From Nocardioides albertanoniae (GTDB lineage: Bacteria; Actinomycetota; Actinomycetes; Propionibacteriales; Nocardioidaceae), in NCBI RefSeq assembly GCF_006716315.1, contig NZ_VFOV01000001.1, positions 1,532,501 to 1,596,500 of the forward strand: 64,000 nt of DNA, in the 5' to 3' direction. Position 1 is the first letter of the stretch. Each line of letters starts with the position of its first letter. Shown piece by piece: positions 25,130 to 33,874 of the stretch. The notes beneath the pieces are model-generated. The model ran no database searches, was not told the origin of the DNA, and saw nothing but the letters and a program-made list of their open reading frames with translations. The translations under genes and the position numbers were made by a program.

Positions 25130-27301
25130 ATGCCGGTGCACTACCCATTTTCTGCCGTCCTCGGCTGCCAGGCCGACTCTGCCGACGGGCTCGACGACAT
25201 GGGCCTCGCGCTCGTGCTCACCACGATCTCCCCGGAGATCGGCGGCGTGCTCGTGCGCGGCGAGAAGGGCACGGCCAAGTCGACGGCCGTACGCGGCCTG
25301 GCGGCCGTGCTGCCCTCGATCTCGGTCTACGCGGGCGATCGGTTCTCGATCGACCCGGCCGACGGCTCCGCCGAGTCGCCCGACGGTCCGTTCGGCGCCG
25401 CTGCGGCCGTGGAGAGCCGGCCGGTGCGGCTGGTCGAGCTGCCCGTGGGGGCCAGCGAGGACCGGGTCGTCGGCTCGATCCACCTGGAGAGCGCGCTCTC
25501 GCGTGGAACCGTCGAGTTCGAGCCGGGGCTGCTCGCCCGCGCCCACCGTGGGCTGCTCTACGTCGACGAGGTCAACCTGCTCCACGACCACCTGGTCGAC
25601 CTGCTGCTCGACGCCGCCGCGATGGGCCGGGTCTCGGTCGAGCGCGACGGCGTCTCCGTCTCGCACGCGGCGCGCTTCGTGCTGATCGGCACCATGAACC
25701 CCGAGGAGGGCGAGCTGCGCCCGCAGCTCCTCGACCGTTTCGGGCTCACCGTCGAGGTCGCGGCGCCGCGCGATCCTTCCCTCCGCGCCGAGGTCGTACG
25801 CCGCCGGATGGCCTTCGACCTCGACGCCGCCGCGTTCGCCGAGCGGTTCGGCCCGGGTGAGCGGGCGCTGACCGCGCGGATCGCCGAGGCGCGTGAGCTG
25901 GTCGGCAAGGTGCGTCTGACCGAGGCCGGGCTGCTCAAGATCGCCGAGGTGTGCGCCGCGTTCGAGGTCGACGGGCTGCGCGCCGACATCGTCACCGCCC
26001 GCACCGCGGTCGCCCACGCCGCCTGGGCAGGTCGCTCCGAGGTGACGCGTGCCGACATCCGGCGGGCCGCGCTGCTCGCCCTGCCGCACCGGCGCCGGCG
26101 CAACCCGTTCGACGCTCCCGGGCTCGACGAGGACCTGCTCGACCGGATCCTCGGCGACGACGAGCTGCCTCCTGAGCCGCCGGAGGGTGGGCCGGACGAT
26201 GGCTCGGACGACGGCTCGGGTGACGACTCTGTTGGTCTCGACACGCCTCCGCCTAGCGGCTCCGACGGCTCAACCGACGGGGAAGACAGCTCCGACGGAT
26301 CGGCCAGCGGGGACGACGGGTCCGACGGGGGAGAACCCCTGTCGGTCGAGCCCGCGAGCGAAGCGAGCGCCGAACCAGACGGCAACAGCGAGACCAACAC
26401 AGACGCTCCCGCGGACGACCAGCCCCCAAACGAGCCCCAGGCTCCTTCAGGCGTCGCCCCCGAGTCCGTCACCTCCGCGGCTCAGGCCTACCGCCCCCGC
26501 CTGCTGACCGTGACCGGCCTCGGCACGGGCCGCACCGGCGGCCGGAGCAAGGCGATCGGCAGCAGCGGCCGCCGGATCGGCGCGACCGAGGGCGGCCGAG
26601 GCGGGCTGCACCTCGTCGAGACGCTCAAGGCCGCGGCAGGCAAGCAGGCCGCCCGGGGGCGTACGACCGGACGGGTCGAGCTGCGCACCGAAGACCTGCG
26701 CACGGCCATCCGCGAAGGTCGCGAGGCCAACCTGGTGCTCTTCTGCGTCGACGCGTCGGGCTCGATGGCCGCGCGCAAGCGGATGGCACAGGTGAAGGCG
26801 GCCGTGCTCTCGCTGCTGCTCGACGCCTACCGGCGTCGCGACAAGGTCGGGATGGTCACCTTCCGCGGCGAGGGCGCCGAGGTGGCGCTGCCGCCGACCG
26901 GGTCGGTCGACCTCGCGGCGGCCCGCCTCGACGAGATCCCCGCCGGGGGGCGTACGCCGCTGGCCGAAGGCCTTCTCGAGGCCGCCCGGGTGCTGCAGCG
27001 CGAGCAGCTGCGCGACCCCGACCTGCGGCCCTTGCTGGTGGTGGTCACCGACGGCCGCGCCAACTCGCGCACCCATGGGAAGGCTGCCGTGAAGCGCTCG
27101 CAGCAGGCCGCCGCGTACGTCGCCGGTCTGGGTGTCACCACCGTCGTCATCGACTCCGAGAGCGGCCCGATGCGGCTCGGGCTGGCGCGCGAGCTGGCCG
27201 GTCACCTGGGCGCCGAGCACGTGCCGGTCGCCGAGGTCAGCGCCGAGGCGTTGACGTCGGCCGTGCACGGATACACCACTGTTGGAAAGGGAGCAGCCTG
27301 A
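25130..27301 (+). CDS. Magnesium/cobalt chelatase I-D fusion (ChlID type), partner of CobN
   Basis: 723 residues. Residues 1-345 are an AAA+ ATPase (Walker A GEKGTAKST, Walker B in GLLYVDEVNLL, sensor GTMNPEEGELRPQLLDR). Residues about 530-723 are a von Willebrand A domain with the MIDAS motif DASGSM. In many actinobacteria such a protein replaces CobS and CobT as the ATP-driven partners of CobN for cobalt insertion into hydrogenobyrinic acid a,c-diamide; cobN is at 53028. The acidic linker (about 350-430) includes repeat R3. ATG 25130 lies behind riboswitch 2; the stop abuts cobO. Confidence 0.92.
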   Translation: MPVHYPFSAVLGCQADSADGLDDMGLALVLTTISPEIGGVLVRGEKGTAKSTAVRGLAAVLPSISVYAGDRFSIDPADGSAESPDGPFGAAAAVESRPVRLVELPVGASEDRVVGSIHLESALSRGTVEFEPGLLARAHRGLLYVDEVNLLHDHLVDLLLDAAAMGRVSVERDGVSVSHAARFVLIGTMNPEEGELRPQLLDRFGLTVEVAAPRDPSLRAEVVRRRMAFDLDAAAFAERFGPGERALTARIAEARELVGKVRLTEAGLLKIAEVCAAFEVDGLRADIVTARTAVAHAAWAGRSEVTRADIRRAALLALPHRRRRNPFDAPGLDEDLLDRILGDDELPPEPPEGGPDDGSDDGSGDDSVGLDTPPPSGSDGSTDGEDSSDGSASGDDGSDGGEPLSVEPASEASAEPDGNSETNTDAPADDQPPNEPQAPSGVAPESVTSAAQAYRPRLLTVTGLGTGRTGGRSKAIGSSGRRIGATEGGRGGLHLVETLKAAAGKQAARGRTTGRVELRTEDLRTAIREGREANLVLFCVDASGSMAARKRMAQVKAAVLSLLLDAYRRRDKVGMVTFRGEGAEVALPPTGSVDLAAARLDEIPAGGRTPLAEGLLEAARVLQREQLRDPDLRPLLVVVTDGRANSRTHGKAAVKRSQQAAAYVAGLGVTTVVIDSESGPMRLGLARELAGHLGAEHVPVAEVSAEALTSAVHGYTTVGKGAA
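26225..26405. repeat. Palindromic repeat R3 inside chlID
   Basis: TGTTGGTCTCGACACGCCTC at about 26231 and the opposite core GAGACCAACACAGAC near 26390, separated by about 150 bases of GACGG-rich sequence. Open in the chlID frame; encodes VGLDTPPPSGS at one end and SETNTD at the other. Confidence 0.85.
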
Positions 27302-27915
27302 TGCCGAAGGGACAGCCGCTCAACGTGCCCGACGACGGGCTCACCACGCGTCAGCGCCGCAACCGGCCGCTGGTGATGGTGCACACCGGGCCGGGCAAGG
27401 GGAAGTCGACCGCCGCGTTCGGGCTCGCGCTGCGCGGGTGGAACCAGGGCTGGCGGATCGGGGTCTTCCAGTTCGTGAAGTCGGCCAAGTGGCGCATCGG
27501 CGAGCAGACCGTGCTCGAGCGCCTGGGTGCTCTGCACGAGGAGACCGGCGAGGGCGGCCCGGTCGACTGGCACAAGATGGGCTCGGGCTGGTCGTGGTCG
27601 CGCAAGCAGGGCGACGCCGAGGATCACGCCGCCGCGGCCGCCGAGGGCTGGGCGGAGATCAAGCGTTGCCTGGCTGCGGAGACCTACGACCTGCTCGTGC
27701 TCGACGAGTTCACCTACCCGATCAAGTGGGGCTGGGTCTCCGCCGAGGAGGTCGCCTCCGAGCTCGCGGCGCGGCCCGGGCGCCAGCACGTCGTGATCAC
27801 CGGGCGTGACGCCGACCCGGCGCTGCTCGAGGTGGCCGACCTGGTCACCGAGATGACCAAGATCAAGCACCCGATGGATGCCGGCCAGAAGGGGCAGAAG
27901 GGCATCGAATGGTGA
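27301..27915 (+). CDS. cobO: Cob(I)yrinic acid a,c-diamide adenosyltransferase
   Basis: 204 residues, standard CobO/BtuR length. P-loop HTGPGKGKSTAAFGLALRG near residue 24, then GWRIGVFQFVKS, and the LDEFTYPIKWGW region. It attaches the 5'-deoxyadenosyl group to reduced cobalt. Start ATG 27301 follows the chlID stop directly; the stop overlaps the cobBC start. Confidence 0.95.
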   Translation: MPKGQPLNVPDDGLTTRQRRNRPLVMVHTGPGKGKSTAAFGLALRGWNQGWRIGVFQFVKSAKWRIGEQTVLERLGALHEETGEGGPVDWHKMGSGWSWSRKQGDAEDHAAAAAEGWAEIKRCLAAETYDLLVLDEFTYPIKWGWVSAEEVASELAARPGRQHVVITGRDADPALLEVADLVTEMTKIKHPMDAGQKGQKGIEW

Positions 27916-30527
27916 CCCTGCCTCGGCTGGTGGTCGCGGCTCCCTCGACGGGCTCGGGGAAGACGACGATCGCCACCGGGTTGATGGCGGCGCTGCGCGC
28001 CTCCGGTCACGAGGTCAGCGGGCACAAGGTCGGGCCCGACTACATCGACCCGGGCTATCACGCGCTCGCCACCGGGCGTCCGGGCCGCAACCTGGACCCG
28101 CACCTGGTGGGCGAGTCGCGGGTGGTTCCGTTGCTGCTCCACGGTGCGGCCGGGGCCGACGTGGCCGTCATCGAGGGGGTCATGGGGCTCTACGACGGCC
28201 GCCTCGGCACCTCCGGGTTCGCCTCGACCGCTCACGTCGCCGCGCTGACCTCCTCGCCGGTGGTGCTGGTGCTCGACGTCGCCCGGATGTCGCGCTCCGC
28301 CGCCGCGATCGCCGCCGGGATGGCGGTCTTCGACCCGTCCGTACGCATCGGGGGAGTCGTGCTCAACCGGTGTCGTCCGGGGCGCAACGCCGACGAGATC
28401 ACCGGCGCTCTGGAGCAGCACGGTCTGCCCGTGCTCGGGATGCTGCCGCCCGACGAGACGCTGGCGACTCCGTCGCGCCACCTCGGGCTCGTGCCCGTCG
28501 ACGAGCGGGCGGAGTCGGTCGCGCTGATCGAGCGGCTGGGGGAGCAGGTCGCTGCGCATCTGGATCTTGCCGCTCTGCTGGACGTTGCGCGGTCGGCGCC
28601 TGGGCTCGAGGGAGATGCCTGGGATCCGGTGCTGGCGTTGCGCGGGGACGACTGTGTTGGTTTCGAAACGGCGTCGTTCGTTCCTCACGACGCCGGCTCG
28701 ACCGACGGGGCCACCCCTGTCGGTCAAGCAGCTCCCGTCGGTCGAGCCGCGAGCGCCAGCGAGCGTGTCGAGACCAACACAGTCGAGGACCAGAGTGATC
28801 GCCCCGTGATCGCCGTCGCCGGCGGACGCGCGTTCACGTTCCGCTACCCCGAGACCGAGGAGCTCCTGGAAGCAGCAGGCTGCGACTTACACCCCTTCGA
28901 CCCGCTCACCGACCCCGCGCTCCCCGAGGGCACCAGCGGGATCTACCTCGGTGGCGGCTTCCCCGAGATGTACGCCGCCGAGCTCGCCGCCAACCGGTCG
29001 CTGCTCGCCGACCTCCGGACCGCGGTGGAAGCCGGGATCCCGACGGTCGCCGAGTGCGCCGGACTGCTCTATCTGGCCGAGTCGCTCGACGGCACTCCCA
29101 TGGCCGGCGCCCTCCCCGCCCACGCAGCGATGAGCGAACGACTCACTCTGCGCTACCCCGTCGCAACCGCCGCCTCCGACTCCCTCCTCACCCGCGCCGG
29201 CGAGGAGGTCACCGGCCACGAGTTCCACCGCACCGCCACCTCGCCCGCCGCCGGCACCGAGGCGGCCTGGACCGTCGACGGCGCACCGACCGGATTCAGC
29301 AGCGACACGGTGCATGCGGCGTACCTGCACGTGCACTGGGCCGGATACCCGCACCTCGCCCGCCGTTTCGCCGACGCCGCACGTTCGTTCGCCCCCGTCG
29401 GTCGAGCCGCGAGCGCCAGCGAGCGTGTCGAGACCAACACAGTCCTCTCGAGCGCGACAGTTGACCGTGTTGGTCTCGACACGCCTCCGCCTAGCGGCTC
29501 CGGCGGCTCGACCAGCGGGGTTGCTGATCCGCTGCGACACCACGGAGACGTCGAAGTCGGCAAGGGGCTGCTCGACTTCGCGGTGAACGTCTACCCGGGC
29601 GAGCGGCCGAGCTGGCTCGACGAGGCGCTCCACGAGTCGCTCGCCTCGACGGCCTATCCCGACGAGGAGCCCGCACGCGCTGCGCTGGCCAAGCACCACG
29701 GCCGCGAGCGTGCCGAGGTGCTGCCGACGGCGGGGGCGGCGGAGGCGTTCACTCTCGTCGCGCGAGCACGGCCGTGGCGGAAGCCTGTCGTCGTCCATCC
29801 CCAGTTCACCGAGCCGCACGCGGCGCTCGAGCAGGCCGGTCACAGCGTCACCGAGGTGCGTCTGAGCGCCCGGGACGGGTTCGCACTCGACCCGGCCGCG
29901 GTGCCCGACGACGCCGATCTGGTCGTCGTCGGCAACCCGACCAACCCGACCGGCGTGCTCCACCCGGCAGCCAGCCTCCGCGCCCTCGTCCGCCCAGGGC
30001 GGCTGGTCGTGGTCGACGAGGCGTTCATGGATGCGGTGCCCGGCGAGCCGGAGACGCTCACCACCACCCGCGACGACGGCCTCCTGGTCATCCGCAGCCT
30101 CACCAAGCACTGGTCGATCCCCGGTGTCCGCGCCGGCTACGTCGTCGGCGACCCGGCCGCGGTAGGTGACCTCGAGGCCGTGCGTACGCCCTGGTCCGTC
30201 TCGTCCACGGCAACCGCCGCGATGCTCGCCTGCGCCACCGAGCGCGCGAGCGCCGAAGCCCGCGAGCGCGCCGAGCGGATCGTGGCCTGGCGCGACCACC
30301 TCGAGGCGGGTCTGCGGGCCCAGCAGATCGAGCACGTCCCCTCGACGGCCTCCTTCGTCCTCGCCCGCCCGGGCGCCGGCGTCCGTGAGCTTCTGCGCGA
30401 CGAAGGCGTCGCCGTACGCCGCGCCGACACCTTCCCCGGCCTCGATCCGGAGTGGGTGCGGATCGCCGTACGCCCGCCGGAGAAGACCGACCGCCTGCTG
30501 TCGGCGCTGAGCAGGTGCAAGCGATGA
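27909..30527 (+). CDS. cobBC: Hydrogenobyrinic/cobyrinic acid a,c-diamide synthase fused to a threonine-phosphate decarboxylase-like aminotransferase (CobB-CobC)
   Basis: 872 residues in three parts. Residues 1-245 are the ATP-dependent amidoligase domain (APSTGSGKTTIATGL, GHKVGPDYIDPGYH). Residues about 300-490 are the glutamine amidotransferase domain (nucleophile cysteine in VAECAGLLYLAE, histidine in GHEFHRT). Residues about 540-872 are a fold-type I PLP enzyme of the CobC/CobD family (GNPTNPTGVLHP, PLP lysine in SLTKHWSIPG, about residue 732), which supplies the aminopropanol arm. The two joints are encoded by repeats R4 (about 246-296) and R5 (about 497-537). Confidence 0.93.
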   Translation: MVTLPRLVVAAPSTGSGKTTIATGLMAALRASGHEVSGHKVGPDYIDPGYHALATGRPGRNLDPHLVGESRVVPLLLHGAAGADVAVIEGVMGLYDGRLGTSGFASTAHVAALTSSPVVLVLDVARMSRSAAAIAAGMAVFDPSVRIGGVVLNRCRPGRNADEITGALEQHGLPVLGMLPPDETLATPSRHLGLVPVDERAESVALIERLGEQVAAHLDLAALLDVARSAPGLEGDAWDPVLALRGDDCVGFETASFVPHDAGSTDGATPVGQAAPVGRAASASERVETNTVEDQSDRPVIAVAGGRAFTFRYPETEELLEAAGCDLHPFDPLTDPALPEGTSGIYLGGGFPEMYAAELAANRSLLADLRTAVEAGIPTVAECAGLLYLAESLDGTPMAGALPAHAAMSERLTLRYPVATAASDSLLTRAGEEVTGHEFHRTATSPAAGTEAAWTVDGAPTGFSSDTVHAAYLHVHWAGYPHLARRFADAARSFAPVGRAASASERVETNTVLSSATVDRVGLDTPPPSGSGGSTSGVADPLRHHGDVEVGKGLLDFAVNVYPGERPSWLDEALHESLASTAYPDEEPARAALAKHHGRERAEVLPTAGAAEAFTLVARARPWRKPVVVHPQFTEPHAALEQAGHSVTEVRLSARDGFALDPAAVPDDADLVVVGNPTNPTGVLHPAASLRALVRPGRLVVVDEAFMDAVPGEPETLTTTRDDGLLVIRSLTKHWSIPGVRAGYVVGDPAAVGDLEAVRTPWSVSSTATAAMLACATERASAEARERAERIVAWRDHLEAGLRAQQIEHVPSTASFVLARPGAGVRELLRDEGVAVRRADTFPGLDPEWVRIAVRPPEKTDRLLSALSRCKR
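28646..28795. repeat. Palindromic repeat R4 inside cobBC
   Basis: Cores TGTGTTGGTTTCGAAAC (about 28653) and GTGTCGAGACCAACACAGTC (about 28768), with GGCTCGACC and GGTCGAGCC blocks between. Lies between the CobB ligase and amidotransferase domains. The left core has paired changes (GGTTTCGAAAC) that keep its own small palindrome. Confidence 0.88.
29397..29520. repeat. Palindromic repeat R5 inside cobBC
   Basis: A clean example of the full unit: GGTCGAGCCGCGAGCGCCAG, then GTGTCGAGACCAACACAGTC, a 24-base middle, ACCGTGTTGGTCTCGACACG, and finally GGCGGCTCGACCAGC. Encodes the joint between the amidotransferase and CobC domains. Confidence 0.9.
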
Positions 30528-31516
30528 CGCCGTGTGCTGCCCAGCGTGCGCCCAGGCGCACCTCTGGCAGCACACCGCGGGCGGTTGGGATTCTCCTTGG
30601 GTTTGTGCTTGATCGTCTTGTCGGGGATCCGCGGCGGTTTCATCCGGTTGCCGGGTTCGGCACGGTGGCGGCTCGGGCCGAACGCGCCTGGTATGCCGAC
30701 GATCGAGCCCGAGGCGTCCTCCACACCGTCACCTTGGTCGGGGGAGCGGTGGTCCTCGGCGCCGCCGCGGAGCGGGTCGTTCCCGGCCGCGCCGGACGGA
30801 TGCTGCTGACCGCCGCCGCGACCTGGGCGGTGCTGGGCGGACGCTCGCTGGAGCGGGAGGCGCTGGCCGTCCATGCGCATCTCGCCGCCGACGACCTGCC
30901 GGCGGCGCGTGAGCAGGTGACCCGCCTGGTGGGTCGCGACACCGCCGCCCTCGACGCCTCCGAGGTGACCCGCGCGGTCGTCGAGAGCGTCGCCGAGAAC
31001 ACCTCCGATGCGGTCGTCGCGCCGCTGGTCTGGGGAGCGATCGGGGGAGTCCCCGGCCTGCTCGGCTACCGCGCCGCCAACACGCTCGACGCCATGGTCG
31101 GCCACCACAACGAGCGCTACGAACGCTTCGGCTGGGCCAGCGCCCGGCTCGACGACCTGCTCAACCTGCCCGGCTCCCGGCTGTCGGGCGTGCTCGCGAC
31201 GGCGGCCGCGCCGAGCGGCGCGGGCGCTGCCGTACGCGCCTGGCGACGTGACGCCGCCTGGCACCCCAGCCCCAACGCCGGGGTCGTCGGGGCCACCTTC
31301 GCGGGCGCGCTGGGCGTACGGCTGGGCGGCACCAACACCTACTACGGCACCCGCGTCGAGCACCGCGCCGTCATGGGTGACGGCCGCGCGACCGAGCCCG
31401 CCGACATCCCCCGCTCTACCCGGCTGGCCCGCCGGGTCGGCATCGGCGCGGCGCTGGTCGCGGCGGCGTACGTGGCGTCCGGCCGGATCCGCTGGCCGAG
31501 CCGCCGGAGCCGCTAG
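30524..31516 (+). CDS. cobD: Adenosylcobinamide-phosphate synthase (CobD/CbiB)
   Basis: 330 residues with four to five membrane segments. Family marks: LLGFVLDRLVGDPRRFHPVAGFG, VESVAENTSDAVVAPLVWG, and FGWASARLDDLLNLPGSR. It joins adenosylcobyric acid to the aminopropanol phosphate arm. Start ATG 30524 overlaps the cobBC stop (ATGA). Last gene of the riboswitch 2 operon; the next gene converges from the other strand. Confidence 0.94.
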   Translation: MTPCAAQRAPRRTSGSTPRAVGILLGFVLDRLVGDPRRFHPVAGFGTVAARAERAWYADDRARGVLHTVTLVGGAVVLGAAAERVVPGRAGRMLLTAAATWAVLGGRSLEREALAVHAHLAADDLPAAREQVTRLVGRDTAALDASEVTRAVVESVAENTSDAVVAPLVWGAIGGVPGLLGYRAANTLDAMVGHHNERYERFGWASARLDDLLNLPGSRLSGVLATAAAPSGAGAAVRAWRRDAAWHPSPNAGVVGATFAGALGVRLGGTNTYYGTRVEHRAVMGDGRATEPADIPRSTRLARRVGIGAALVAAAYVASGRIRWPSRRSR

Positions 31517-31640
31517 GCGGCCGAGCGAAGCGAGGGCGGCGGAGGCGTGTCGAGACCAACGCAGTTCTATCGGGCGCGGCAGGGGACTGTGTTGGTCTCG
31601 ACACGCTCGGCCGCGGGCGGCCTCGCGGCTCGACCGGCAG
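31513..31640. repeat. Palindromic repeat R6, the only intergenic copy
   Basis: Starts over the cobD stop codon: GGCGGAGGCGTGTCGAGACC, then CAACGCAGT, a middle of about 25 bases, ACTGTGTTGGTCTCGACACG and GCGGCTCGACCGGC. It lies between convergent cobD and the ferredoxin-like gene, and could also act as a bidirectional terminator. Confidence 0.88.
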
Positions 31641-31671
31641 TGGTGGTCGCGGCGGCGTACGTGGCCGTCGC

Positions 31672-32031
31672 TCAGCGTCCGTGACGGAAGGCCCGAGCCA
31701 GCACCGCGGGCGGAGCATCAGCGATGCCTGGTCCGCCCTCGCCGGCCCAGCGGGCCAGGGCGTCGGCGACCCGTGCCGTGCCGACCCGGGCGACCCAGAC
31801 GGGCCGGGCGCCGCTCCGCCGGCCCTCCGGTGAGGGGCCGACGACCACGACGTCGGCCTTCTCGCAGGGGCCGAGGCAGTCGGCGACGCGCACCGTCGCC
31901 GACTCCCCGGCCGCCTGGCTCAGGGTCGTGAGCACCGCCTCGTGGTCGACCCCGGGCGACTTGCGCTCGGTGCCGCAGCAGCATCCGCGGCAGACCGTCA
32001 GCGTCGGCCGCCCAGCAACGGGGCGGGTCAC
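31672..32031 (-). CDS. (2Fe-2S) ferredoxin-like (thioredoxin-fold) protein
   Basis: 119 residues from GTG 32031 (GTG 32040 is also possible). The cysteines lie in VCRGCCCGTERK and in DCLGPCEKADVVVV, the pattern of thioredoxin-like 2Fe-2S ferredoxins. The start overlaps the stop of the small cysteine peptide gene, so it is the last gene of the riboswitch 3 (RNR) operon. A role as electron donor, or in metal handling, is inference. Confidence 0.8.
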   Translation of the reverse strand: MTRPVAGRPTLTVCRGCCCGTERKSPGVDHEAVLTTLSQAAGESATVRVADCLGPCEKADVVVVGPSPEGRRSGARPVWVARVGTARVADALARWAGEGGPGIADAPPAVLARAFRHGR

Positions 32032-32159
32032 CCCTCGCACGCCTCGCAGTCAGGGCCGTTCTCGATCGCGCAGACCTCGGCGTCGCTCCAGTCGTCCCAG
32101 CTCAGGTCGTCGATGGCGTCGGTGGTGGTCGTGGTGGTCGGGTTCTCGTTCATGGTCAT
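32028..32159 (-). CDS. 43-residue cysteine peptide resembling the redox C-terminal tail of NrdA
   Basis: The ATG at 32159 (a second one at 32153) follows GAGAGGC, 17 bases after the nrdA stop. The peptide is Thr-rich, then acidic (DLSWDDWSDAE), ending EVCAIENGPDCEACEG. Class Ia NrdA proteins normally end in such a flexible tail with a CxxC-type pair that reduces the active site; the nrdA product here stops before any tail. The frame is -1 relative to nrdA, and a C5 run (CAGACCCCCAAG) near the nrdA end would allow a -1 slip that fuses both. Confidence 0.75.
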   Translation of the reverse strand: MTMNENPTTTTTTDAIDDLSWDDWSDAEVCAIENGPDCEACEG

Positions 32160-32176
32160 GCCTCTCGTGAGCCGGA

Positions 32177-33874
32177 TCAGTTCTTGGGGGTCTGCTTGCT
32201 GGCCTGGATCCCGGCCCGCGAGCGCAGGTAGTACAGGCTCTTGATGTTCGGGTCGAGCAGCGCGATCTTGTGGATCTTGCTGATGTACTGCGGGGTCGCG
32301 TCGGCCTGGAAGAACAGGTTGAGCGACTGCGCCTGGTCGATGTAGACCTGCCGGTCGGAGGCGCGGGCGAGCAGGATCTCCTGGTCGATCTCGTAGCCGG
32401 TCCTGAAGACGTCCTTCTCGTGGTCGTCGAGCCAGTCCACATGGGCCACGGAGCCACCGTGGTCGATGATGTCGTCGATGTGCGTCTGGTCGTAGACCCC
32501 GCGCTCGGTCATCACCTCGACGAGGTTCTGGTTGGCCCGCGGCATCTCGCCGGCCGAGGTGGTCTGGTTCCAGACGTTGGCGACGTACGGCTCGATGCCC
32601 TGGCTGGTGCCGCCCACGATCACCGCGGTGCTCATCGTCGGCGCGATCGCCATCAGGTGGGAGTTGCGGCGGCCGACGCACCACCCCGGCACGCCGGCGA
32701 CCGAGCCCATCCACCGCGACGCCGCGTCGGCGCGGGTCGAGATGTGCTCGAAGACGTCCTTGTTGAGCGCGGCGGCCTTGTCGGACTCGAACGGCACCCG
32801 CTGCTTCTGCAGGTAGTCGTGGTAGCCCATCACGCCCAGGCCCAGGCTGCGCGCCTTCTCGGTGTAGCGCACCGCCCGCTCCAGCCCGCGCACCGTGCGG
32901 GCCTTGCGCAGGAACGCCTCGGCGACCGCGTCGAGGAAGACCGTCGCGACGTACGCCGTGTCCTGGTCCTTCCACTCGTCGTAGGTCGAGAGGTTCAGCG
33001 AGGAGAGCACACAGGTGTAGGAGTGGTCCTCGTCGCTGAACAGGGTGATCTCCGAGCACAGGTTGGAGGCCTTGTTCTCCAGGCCGCTGGCCTTGTAGGA
33101 CTCGGTCTGCGCTGCGTTGACCGTGTCGACCTTCCAGATGTAGCCCTTGCCGAGCACGACCCGGATCTTCAGCACCCGCTGATAGCGCTCGAGCGCGTCG
33201 CGGTCGCCGGCGAGCATCCGGTTGATGAACGCCTGGCTGAAGATCCAGCCGATGTTCTTGTTGGCCGGCTCGCGGAAGATCAGGTCGGCGAGCTCGTAGA
33301 AGTCGGGGTGGTCCACCGGCAGGTAGCCCGCCCAGGAGCCGCGGCGGGTGGCGCCCTGACTGATCTGGTTGGTCATCTCGACGAAGTTGCCGAAGACCGG
33401 CACCACCCCGTTGGCCTTGCCGTTGTCGGAGAACTTCGCGCCCCGAGGACGTACGTCGCCGAGGTAGGCCGAGGTGCCGAACCCGTGCTGGGACAGGATC
33501 GCGGCCTCCTTGAGGGTCTCGTAGAAACCCCAGACCGAGTCCTCGACGTACGAGCCCTCGCACGAGACCGGCAGGCCGCGGTCGGTGCCGAGGTTGGAGA
33601 GCACCGGCGTCGACGGCGAGAGCCAGCCGTTCCAGATCGCCTCGAAGAACTTCTCGGTCCAGGAGATGCCGTCCTCGCGGGCGTACATCTCGTCGGCCAG
33701 GTCGCCGGCGGTCGCCGCGATCCTCCGGTAGCGCTCCCGGACGCTCTGGCCCTCGACGGTGTATTTCGCCTTGAACATCGCGTAGCCCGCGGTGGTCATG
33801 AAGGTCGGCACGGTGCCCGAGTCCTGCAGCGCCTTGCGCTCGGCGGAGAGGGTCTCCCAGTTGTTGTTCGTCAT
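32177..33874 (-). CDS. nrdA: Class Ia ribonucleoside-diphosphate reductase, large subunit (short form)
   Basis: 565 residues. The catalytic core is complete: LPVSCEGSY (first redox cysteine), NLCSEITLF (radical cysteine and glutamate), CVLSSLNLS (second redox cysteine), and the C-terminal tyrosine pair in SLYYLRSR. It begins MTNNNWETLS and has no N-terminal ATP-cone, so overall activity control by dATP at that site is absent. It ends ten or so residues after the tyrosine pair, without the usual cysteine tail, which appears as a separate frame just downstream. ATG 33874 overlaps the nrdB stop. Confidence 0.93.
   Translation of the reverse strand: MTNNNWETLSAERKALQDSGTVPTFMTTAGYAMFKAKYTVEGQSVRERYRRIAATAGDLADEMYAREDGISWTEKFFEAIWNGWLSPSTPVLSNLGTDRGLPVSCEGSYVEDSVWGFYETLKEAAILSQHGFGTSAYLGDVRPRGAKFSDNGKANGVVPVFGNFVEMTNQISQGATRRGSWAGYLPVDHPDFYELADLIFREPANKNIGWIFSQAFINRMLAGDRDALERYQRVLKIRVVLGKGYIWKVDTVNAAQTESYKASGLENKASNLCSEITLFSDEDHSYTCVLSSLNLSTYDEWKDQDTAYVATVFLDAVAEAFLRKARTVRGLERAVRYTEKARSLGLGVMGYHDYLQKQRVPFESDKAAALNKDVFEHISTRADAASRWMGSVAGVPGWCVGRRNSHLMAIAPTMSTAVIVGGTSQGIEPYVANVWNQTTSAGEMPRANQNLVEVMTERGVYDQTHIDDIIDHGGSVAHVDWLDDHEKDVFRTGYEIDQEILLARASDRQVYIDQAQSLNLFFQADATPQYISKIHKIALLDPNIKSLYYLRSRAGIQASKQTPKN

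Noticed and set aside
31513..31640. Repeat R6 as an insertion sequence end
   Set aside because: No transposase gene or target duplication; the same unit occurs inside genes in frame, so it is not a simple IS border.
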